A DNA stretch of 10,811 bases from assembly GCA_004211235.1 (NCBI GenBank), contig SEEY01000078.1, positions 1 through 10,811 of the forward strand, written 5' to 3'. Positions 5,944-10,811 of this stretch are shown here, one piece after another. The DNA comes from Rubrivivax sp. (GTDB lineage: Bacteria; Pseudomonadota; Gammaproteobacteria; Burkholderiales; Burkholderiaceae). The translations under genes were made by a program, and so were the position numbers. The notes beneath the pieces were generated by a model. That model saw nothing but the letters and a program-made list of their open reading frames with translations, was not told where the DNA came from and did not search any database. Each line of letters begins with the position of its first letter. Positions within the stretch are counted from its first letter, which is position 1.

Positions 5944-7752
5944 TCAATCGCCTGACTGCTGCAGTCGCCACATCTCCGCATACCGGCCGCCGCGGGCCAG
6001 GAGTGCCTCATGCCGGCCGCGCTCGATGATGCGGCCCTGCTCCAGCACCAGGATCTCGTGCGCATCCACCACCGTCGACAGCCGGTGGGCGATGACCAGC
6101 ACGGTCTTGTTCTGCCCGACGGCCTCCAGCTCGGCCTGGATGGCGCGCTCGTTGCTGGAGTCCAGCGCCGACGTCGCCTCATCAAAGATCAGGATCGGCG
6201 GGTTCTTCAGCAGCGTGCGGGCGATGGCCACGCGCTGCTTCTCGCCGCCCGACAGCTTCAGGCCGCGCTCGCCCACCATCGTCTCGTAGCCCAGCGGCGT
6301 GGCGCTGATGAAGCCGTGGATGTGGGCCGCACGCGCCGCGCCCTCCACCTCCGCCAGGCTGGCACCGGGCCGGCCGTAGGCGATGTTGTAGGCCACCGTG
6401 TCGTTGAAGAGCACGGTGTCCTGCGGCACGATGCCGATGGATTTGCGCAGGCTCGATTGCGTGACGGCGCGGATGTCCTGGCCGTCGATGCGGATCTGGC
6501 CGCCCTCGATGTCGTAGAAGCGGTAGAGCAGCCGCGCCAGCGTGCTCTTGCCCGAGCCGCTGGGACCGACCACCGCCACCTTCTTGCCCGCCGGGATCTC
6601 GAAGCTGACGCCATGCAGGATGGGCCGCGCAGGGTCGTAGGCGAAGCGCACATCGTCGAAGACGACGCTGCCGCCGCTGACGGCCAGTTCGCCTGCTCCT
6701 GGCGCGTCCGCCACCTCGCGCTCGCGGTCCAGCAGCAGGAAAAGCTTCTCGATGTCCGTCAGCGCCTGCTTGATCTCCCGGTAGATGACGCCGAGGAAGT
6801 TCAGCGGGATGTAGAGCTGGATCATGAAGGCGTTGACCATCACCAGGTCGCCCAGGCTCATGTGACCCTCGACGACGCCCTGCGTGGCCCGCCACAGCAT
6901 CAGCACCAGCGCCGAAGCAATGATGAGCTGCTGGCCCGTGTTGAGCGCAGACAGCGTGCGCTGGCTCTTGAGCTGGGCCTTGCGCAGCTTCTCCAGGCTC
7001 TCGTCGTAACGCGTCGCCTCGAAGCCCTCGTTGTTGAAGTACTTGACCGTCTCGTAATTCAGCAGCGAGTCGATGGCGCGGCTGTGGGCGACCGAGTCCA
7101 GCTCGTTGAGGGTCTTGCGGAACTTGGTGCGCCACTCGGTGACGACGACCGTGAAGCTGATGTAGACGACCAGTGCCGCGATGGTGATGCCGGCGAACCA
7201 GACGTCGAACTTGACGCCCAGCAGCGTCAGCACCAGCACCACCTCGATCAACGTCGGCACGATGCTGTAGAGCGAATAGCTGATCAGGGAGTGCACGGCG
7301 CGCGTGCCGCGTTCGATGTCGCGCGTCATGCCGCCGGTCTGGCGCTCGAGGTGGAAGCGCAGGGACAGGTCGTGCAGATGCCGGAACACCTGCAGCGAGA
7401 TGCTGCGCGCCGTGCCCTCGGTCGCCTTGGCGAAGATCAGCTCGCGCAGTTCGGTGAACAGCGACGTCGACAACCGCAGCGCGCCATAGGCCACCAGCAG
7501 ACCGAGCGGCACGACGAGCAGGGTCTGCGGCGAGCCCGGCTTGAGGTCCAGCGTATCGATCAGCTGCTTGAGGAGCAGCGGCACGCCGACGTTGCAGAGC
7601 TTGGCGCCGACCATGAACGCCAGCGCCAGGCCGACACGCCAGCGATAGCGCCACAGGTAGGGCAGCAGGCGGCCGATGGTGCCCCAATCGCCGCGCACGA
7701 CGGGCGCGTTGGGCACGGAAGGCAGTTCAATGGCGCGTGGCGTGGATCGCAT
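5944..7752 (-). CDS. Atm1-type (ABCB) ABC exporter, fused permease and ATPase
   Basis: Half-transporter of 602 aa that would dimerise in the inner membrane. Relatives (yeast Atm1, Novosphingobium NaAtm1) export glutathione-linked sulfur compounds or metal-thiol conjugates, tying them to Fe-S maturation or heavy-metal tolerance. A six-helix ABC membrane domain covers about 35-330, including the Atm1-characteristic NYETVKYFNNE (232-242) and an NTGQ motif (271-274) at the position of glutathione-contacting residues in Atm1 structures. The nucleotide-binding domain has Walker A GPSGSGKST (396-404), signature LSGGEKQR (500-507), Walker B ILIFDE (520-525) and the switch His556. All motifs are intact. 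The ATG at 7752 has an AGGA Shine-Dalgarno 4 nt upstream. It is divergent from yciA across 73 bp, so their promoters share a short region. The substrate is inferred from the family; no Fe-S or detoxification gene is adjacent. Confidence 0.92.
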   Translation of the reverse strand: MRSTPRAIELPSVPNAPVVRGDWGTIGRLLPYLWRYRWRVGLALAFMVGAKLCNVGVPLLLKQLIDTLDLKPGSPQTLLVVPLGLLVAYGALRLSTSLFTELRELIFAKATEGTARSISLQVFRHLHDLSLRFHLERQTGGMTRDIERGTRAVHSLISYSLYSIVPTLIEVVLVLTLLGVKFDVWFAGITIAALVVYISFTVVVTEWRTKFRKTLNELDSVAHSRAIDSLLNYETVKYFNNEGFEATRYDESLEKLRKAQLKSQRTLSALNTGQQLIIASALVLMLWRATQGVVEGHMSLGDLVMVNAFMIQLYIPLNFLGVIYREIKQALTDIEKLFLLLDREREVADAPGAGELAVSGGSVVFDDVRFAYDPARPILHGVSFEIPAGKKVAVVGPSGSGKSTLARLLYRFYDIEGGQIRIDGQDIRAVTQSSLRKSIGIVPQDTVLFNDTVAYNIAYGRPGASLAEVEGAARAAHIHGFISATPLGYETMVGERGLKLSGGEKQRVAIARTLLKNPPILIFDEATSALDSSNERAIQAELEAVGQNKTVLVIAHRLSTVVDAHEILVLEQGRIIERGRHEALLARGGRYAEMWRLQQSGD

Positions 7753-7825
7753 GTAGTCCTAGGAACGGCAGTTGGGCGCGCCCGGGGCCCGAGAATGGCG
7801 GCAGCCCATTGTCCAAGTGAACGCC
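7753..7825. promoter_or_regulatory. Divergent promoter region between the ABC exporter and yciA
   Basis: These 73 bp must hold at least part of both promoters. They contain TCCTAGGA (7757-7764), an 8-bp palindrome that includes the exporter's Shine-Dalgarno, and a 10-bp perfect palindrome GGGCGCGCCC at 7774-7783. No sigma-70 boxes are convincing. The palindromes may be chance in GC-rich DNA, or an operator. Confidence 0.35.
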
Positions 7826-8239
7826 ATGCCCCAGGAATCAAGCCCCGCTCCCCACAAGGCGGGCGACCGCGAACTCGTGCTGCGCGTCATGCCGATGCCC
7901 GCCGACTCGAATGCGAACGGCGACATCTTCGGCGGCTGGATCATGGCGCAGGTGGACATCGCCGGCTCCATCCTGCCGGCTCGCCTGTCCCGCGGCCGCG
8001 TGGCGACGGTGGCGGTCAACGAGTTCGTCTTCAAGCAGCCGGTCTCCATCGGCGACCTGCTGAGCTTCTACGCCACCATCACCCGCGTGGGCCGCACGTC
8101 CATCACCGTGCATGTCGAGGTCATGGCGGAACGCGACCCGGAGAACCCGCATGTCGTGAAGGTCACCGAGGCCAACCTGACCTACGTGGCCATCGACCGC
8201 GAAGGCAAGCCGAGGTTGGTCGCGCCGACCAACATGTAA
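7826..8239 (+). CDS. yciA: Acyl-CoA thioesterase, YciA family
   Basis: Hydrolyses acyl-CoA to free acid and CoA; YciA enzymes accept a broad range of chain lengths and are thought to help recycle CoA or relieve acyl-CoA build-up. The 137 residues form a single hotdog domain of usual family length. The [20 protein letters not shown] motif (28-47) contains the catalytic Asp44, equivalent in position and number to the Asp of Haemophilus influenzae YciA. Also present are RGRVATVAV (56-64), [12 protein letters not shown] (72-83), and [11 protein letters not shown] followed by REGKPR (114-130). An in-frame TTG at 7772 would add 18 residues with no family similarity; the ATG at 7826 matches known starts. 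DUF1328 follows after 115 bp. Confidence 0.93.
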   Translation: MPQESSPAPHKAGDRELVLRVMPMPADSNANGDIFGGWIMAQVDIAGSILPARLSRGRVATVAVNEFVFKQPVSIGDLLSFYATITRVGRTSITVHVEVMAERDPENPHVVKVTEANLTYVAIDREGKPRLVAPTNM

Positions 8240-8354
8240 CCGCGTCAGCGCTGTCCGACTCCACTCGGCAGTGCCGTCCGGCGTGTGGAAAACGGCAACG
8301 GCCCTAGTCTTCACCTGTCCGCCATCTAGGCATCAACCCGTGAGGAGACCAGCC

Positions 8355-8516
8355 ATGCTGCGTTACGCCATCATCTTTTTCGTCATCGCCCTGATTGCGG
8401 CCGTCTTCGGCTTCACGGGCATCGCCGCCAGTGCGGCCGGCTTCGCCCAGATCCTGTTCTACGGCTTCCTGATCCTGGCCGTGATCGGCCTGCTGATCGG
8501 CCTCGTCCGTAGATAG
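8355..8516 (+). CDS. DUF1328 (YtjA-type) small membrane protein
   Basis: A 53-aa hydrophobic peptide with two predicted transmembrane helices (about 4-24 and 32-50) separated by a short Ala/Gly turn, and ending in VRR. The [24 protein letters not shown] opening (split here as [18 protein letters not shown] and GFTGIA) is typical of DUF1328/YtjA peptides, which are widespread in proteobacteria and of unknown function; some are reported among stress-responsive genes. The ATG at 8355 is preceded by a good AGGAG Shine-Dalgarno (8343-8347), which settles the start against a longer in-frame option from 8271. The 115-bp leader after yciA is long enough for its own promoter. It is convergent with the crotonase gene, only 9 bp away. 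Confidence 0.9.
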   Translation: MLRYAIIFFVIALIAAVFGFTGIAASAAGFAQILFYGFLILAVIGLLIGLVRR

Positions 8517-8525
8517 GACCGCGCG

Positions 8526-9290
8526 CTACTCGAACTTGGAAAAGTCGGGAGCGCGCTTCTGAAAGAACGCCTGGAAGGCCTCCATGGCTTCCGGGCTGCG
8601 CAGGCGGGCGCCAAAGACCGCCGCCTCACGCGTGATGGCTGCCTTGACGGCTTCACGCTGCGGATCGCGGATCAGCTTCTTGCTGTCCCGCACCGCGCCC
8701 GGCGCGAGCTTGTTGAAACGCTCGGCCACGCGCCGCGCATGGTTCAGCACCTCGCTGCCAGGCAACACACCGTTGGCGATGCCGGCTTCGACGGCCTGCT
8801 CGCCGGTGAACGGATCCCCCAGCAACAGCTTCTCGGCCGCGCGCCGGTTGCCGATCAATTGCGGCAGCACCACGCTCGACGCGAACTCCGGCACGAGGCC
8901 CAGCGCCACGAACGGCATGGCCAGGCGCGCCTCGTCGGACACGTAGACGAAGTCGCAATGCAGCAGCATCGTCGTGCCGATGCCGATGGCCGCACCGGTC
9001 ACGGCCGCAACGACGGGCTTGCCGCAGTCCACCAGCGCATGCATGAACTGGAAGGTCGGCGCCTCTTCACCGCGCGCCGGCCCGGCCATGAAGTCTTCCA
9101 GGTCGTTGCCCGACGTGAAGATGCCCGGCTGCCCGGTGATCAGCACCGCGCGCACGGCCGGGTCGGCGTCGGCCGCGCGCAGCGCATCGGCCATCGCCTG
9201 GTACATCGCTTGCGTGATCGCGTTCTTCTTCTCGGGGCGCGCGATTTCGAGTGTCGCGACGCCGTTGACGGTGTAGGTCTTGATCGTCAT
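8526..9290 (-). CDS. Crotonase family protein, probable delta3,delta2-enoyl-CoA isomerase
   Basis: A 254-aa crotonase (enoyl-CoA hydratase/isomerase superfamily) for unsaturated acyl-CoA metabolism in the cytoplasm. Oxyanion-hole segments are FTSGNDL (58-64) and VTGAAIGIGTT (97-107). True hydratases have a Glu in the PE dipeptide before the LG motif plus a second in GxGGTQ; here the first position is Phe (MPFVALGLVPEFASS, 125-139, Phe127), and the only acid is Glu135 in PEFASS. This matches the PF...LG..PE..SS pattern of PECI/ECI2 isomerases, so isomerisation of 3-enoyl to 2-enoyl-CoA is likelier than hydration. That call is by motif memory, not alignment. The start has an AAAGG Shine-Dalgarno that overlaps the GH5 stop codon 10 bp upstream, so the two genes are probably translated from one mRNA. 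Confidence 0.85.
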   Translation of the reverse strand: MTIKTYTVNGVATLEIARPEKKNAITQAMYQAMADALRAADADPAVRAVLITGQPGIFTSGNDLEDFMAGPARGEEAPTFQFMHALVDCGKPVVAAVTGAAIGIGTTMLLHCDFVYVSDEARLAMPFVALGLVPEFASSVVLPQLIGNRRAAEKLLLGDPFTGEQAVEAGIANGVLPGSEVLNHARRVAERFNKLAPGAVRDSKKLIRDPQREAVKAAITREAAVFGARLRSPEAMEAFQAFFQKRAPDFSKFE

Positions 9291-9300
9291 GGCTTGCCTT

Positions 9301-10362
9301 TCAATGCTTGCCGGGTTGGGCTTGTGCGTCGGCCTGCTTCCGCATGAAGTCGCGGAAGAAACTGCCCTGGGCGGTGGGCGTGTAGTTCCAGTCGGAAATC
9401 ATCTGCGGCGGCCAATCGGGGTCGAAACACCAGACGGTGAACGAGATCCCCCTGCGGGCGAAATACTCGCCGATCAGCGGGCCGTAGCTGCCGTCATCGA
9501 TGACAGGCCGATGCGCGCCGGGCTCATCCTCGCCCATCCAGCCGATCTCGGTGGCGATGAGCGGATATCTATCCGCCAGGTAACCCCACTGCGCCTCCCA
9601 GGACGCGGGGAAAGGGCCCTTGCTCTTCTGCGGATACGGATGGATGGCGTAGGCCACGCCCTCCCGCGCGATGGGTGACTTGGCGACCTGGGACAGGTCA
9701 TAGGCCCAGTTGAAGCCCGCAACCAGCGGGATGACGCCTTTGTCGTGGGCATAGATGATGGAGATCAGCTCTTCGTTGAAAGCCTTCCACTCCTGCCAGT
9801 CGACCTCGCCCAGCCTGCCGCCGGCGATGGTGGGCTCGTTGAACAGCTCGTAGACGGCAATCGTTGGAATGCCGGCATAGCGGGCGGCGATGGTGCGCCA
9901 GAACTCGCGCGTCTCCTGCCTGGAGGTGACGTACATCGGATGGAAGTACAGCTCTTTCGTGATGTTGCCCATCGAGTGCCAGTCGACGATCAGGTAGAGG
10001 TCGAGCTCGTTGGCCCACAGCACCGCCTGGTCGATCAGCTTGAGGTAGCCGTCGCTGCCACGCGCGCGCCAGGCGATGGGATGGACGGGCAGGCGGATGT
10101 GGTTGGCACCGAATGATTTGGCCGCCTCGAAATGCGCCTTGCTCCACTTGCCCTGGCGGGCCAGCTTGTCCGGATCGCCGATGTTGACGCCGCGCAGGAT
10201 GACGGTGCTGCCGCTGTCGTCCACGAGCCGATTGCCCATGACCTTCACTTCGCGCTGCTTGCGTTTGAGCTGCGTCGCATCGAAAGGCTGGGCGTGAGGC
10301 ACGTCCCACCATTCGCCGACGTCCGGGGCAGAGGACGCTTGCGCCGCTGAAGGCGGGCTCAT
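9301..10362 (-). CDS. Glycoside hydrolase family 5 (cellulase-like), no signal peptide
   Basis: A 353-aa retaining beta-glycosidase of TIM-barrel fold (clan GH-A). Landmarks: NRLVDDSGSTVILRGVNI strand (44-61), HIRLPV (88-93, Arg90), LIVDWHS (124-130), FNEP with acid/base Glu176, HPY (241-243), ATEIGW with nucleophile Glu272, and FTVWCFDPDW (308-317, Trp311). Both catalytic glutamates are present, so it should be active; the substrate (cellulose, glucan, mannan) cannot be read from sequence. The predicted protein starts MSPPSAAQASSAPDVG, with no hydrophobic signal sequence; a TAA lies in frame 18 bp upstream of the ATG (codon at 10381-10383) and no other start lies between. No good Shine-Dalgarno is seen. 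GH5 enzymes are usually secreted, so a lost 5' end or an intracellular role are both possible. The downstream crotonase gene is 10 bp away. Confidence 0.88.
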   Translation of the reverse strand: MSPPSAAQASSAPDVGEWWDVPHAQPFDATQLKRKQREVKVMGNRLVDDSGSTVILRGVNIGDPDKLARQGKWSKAHFEAAKSFGANHIRLPVHPIAWRARGSDGYLKLIDQAVLWANELDLYLIVDWHSMGNITKELYFHPMYVTSRQETREFWRTIAARYAGIPTIAVYELFNEPTIAGGRLGEVDWQEWKAFNEELISIIYAHDKGVIPLVAGFNWAYDLSQVAKSPIAREGVAYAIHPYPQKSKGPFPASWEAQWGYLADRYPLIATEIGWMGEDEPGAHRPVIDDGSYGPLIGEYFARRGISFTVWCFDPDWPPQMISDWNYTPTAQGSFFRDFMRKQADAQAQPGKH

Positions 10363-10811
10363 GGTTTCTGCTGGGTTGGGTTAGTGGGATCGAATCGCTG
10401 GAGGGTACGCGATGAGACAGACCTTCACTCATGGCGGACTACGTCATGTGATGATGTTTGGTATGCGTGTAAAGGAGTTTCAGAAATCCAGGTGGTTTGT
10501 GTTATTTGCTGACATCTCGATGTGAGGTCATGAAGCTGACTTTGACCGGAAGGTGTGGAAGCTCATCCATGTGCCGGGCGTTTCGTGTGGAGACAAAAGT
10601 CCGTGCCTATTGCGCCTCCAAAAACAGTGTACGAACACGACTTTGGAACGTTAGGCCTTCTGCAATTTCCTGACCATCAATACCAAGTGTCATTCTTTGC
10701 AGCTTGTGCATCCCTACTCACGATTGAATCTCTAAGAACAATATCAAGACCAGTAACGGCACCAGCACTCTAAATCAGGCAGGGACGTCAGTCAAGAACC
10801 TTTTGGGTGCA
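10363..10811. other. AT-richer stretch without a convincing gene
   Basis: These 449 bp upstream of the GH5 gene drop to about 42-47% GC in the 60-bp rows from 10441 to 10740 that I counted, against about 65-75% in neighbouring coding DNA. All three minus-strand frames entering from the right edge meet a stop within about 40 bp, so no gene runs in from that side. The longest plus-strand frame (10555-10773, GTG start, 72 codons) lacks a Shine-Dalgarno and resembles nothing I know. No tRNA, integrase, IS end or direct repeat is visible. It may hold the GH5 promoter and the edge of transferred or degraded DNA. Confidence 0.6.
10412..10525 (+). CDS. Possible small ORF, 37 aa, with a strong ribosome binding site
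   Basis: Divergent from the GH5 gene, an ATG at 10412 sits 6 nt after a GGAGGG Shine-Dalgarno (10400-10405) and opens 37 codons ending at TGA 10523-10525. The peptide starts MRQTFTHGGLRHVMMFGMRV and contains a basic/aromatic patch (KEFQKSRWFVLF). I recognise no family. The low-GC context means open frames of this size arise easily by chance; the ribosome binding site is the only positive evidence. Confidence 0.2.
   Translation: MRQTFTHGGLRHVMMFGMRVKEFQKSRWFVLFADISM

Noticed and set aside
6010..8307. A 765-codon plus-strand open frame antisense to the ABC exporter
   Set aside because: It is the mirror of the exporter's codon pattern, runs through the yciA gene in the wrong register, and shows only Arg/Ala/Asp/Gln-rich sequence.
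8287..8310. An ECF-sigma-like promoter (GGAAAAC then TCT) upstream of the DUF1328 gene
   Set aside because: The first box is not GGAAC, the spacer is about 14 bp and so short, and the second box is only three bases.
10555..10773. A 72-codon plus-strand frame with a GTG start in the low-GC tail
   Set aside because: No Shine-Dalgarno at usable spacing, no recognisable domain, no start ATG, and open frames of this size are expected in low-GC DNA.
10744..10790. On the minus strand a hydrophobic run (VLVPLLVLILFLEIQS) that could look like the end of a membrane protein
   Set aside because: A stop codon lies directly before it in frame, so it is no more than about 18 codons and has no start.
1..10811. 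CRISPR array, tRNA or rRNA genes, riboswitch, toxin-antitoxin pair, complete insertion sequence
   Set aside because: Looked for and not seen: no spaced direct repeats, no cloverleaf, no paired small toxin/antitoxin genes, and no terminal inverted repeats around the RAYT.

Overview
The window is a stretch of high-GC chromosome (very roughly 65-70% GC over most of its length) with tightly packed genes and short intergenic gaps. Protein resemblances (Atm1-type exporter, YciA thioesterase, UPF0149 protein, PBP1A with an OB insertion, group II truncated haemoglobin, DUF1328 membrane peptide) and several small conserved hypotheticals typical of the order suggest a betaproteobacterium of the Burkholderiales, perhaps near Roseateles or Rubrivivax. 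This placement is inferred from protein character alone, not from a marker gene.

Layout, left to right. (1) 1-1361, plus strand: the tail of a hydrophobic, probably DUF4386-like protein; a group II truncated haemoglobin whose start overlaps it as ATGA; and pyrF (orotidine 5'-phosphate decarboxylase). (2) 1349-4549, minus strand: a class A penicillin-binding protein (PBP1A), whose 3' end overlaps pyrF tail-to-tail by 13 bp, preceded by a REP-associated tyrosine transposase (RAYT) with a degraded HUH motif. The 96-bp gap between these two holds two palindromic structures. (3) 4615-5877, plus strand: a 79-aa hypothetical, a UPF0149 protein with a very acidic linker, and a small single-span membrane protein. 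(4) 5944-7752, minus strand: an Atm1-type ABC exporter, divergent from (5) 7826-8516, plus strand: the acyl-CoA thioesterase yciA and a two-helix DUF1328 peptide. (6) 8526-10362, minus strand: a two-gene unit of a GH5 glycoside hydrolase and a crotonase whose active site looks like a delta3,delta2-enoyl-CoA isomerase. (7) 10363-10811: about 450 bp at only about 42-47% GC, with no convincing gene.

Most of the window is housekeeping: pyrimidine synthesis, peptidoglycan synthesis, thiol or metal-cofactor export, and acyl-CoA metabolism. No defence system, CRISPR array, prophage or complete insertion sequence is visible. The least ordinary points are the RAYT with its second HUH histidine replaced by aspartate and palindromes beside it; the GH5 enzyme that begins without a signal peptide right at a sharp composition break; the uncharacterised 79-aa/UPF0149/103-aa cluster; and an Asp-to-Glu change in the catalytic tetrad of PyrF. 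I do not see a clear novel multi-gene system here.
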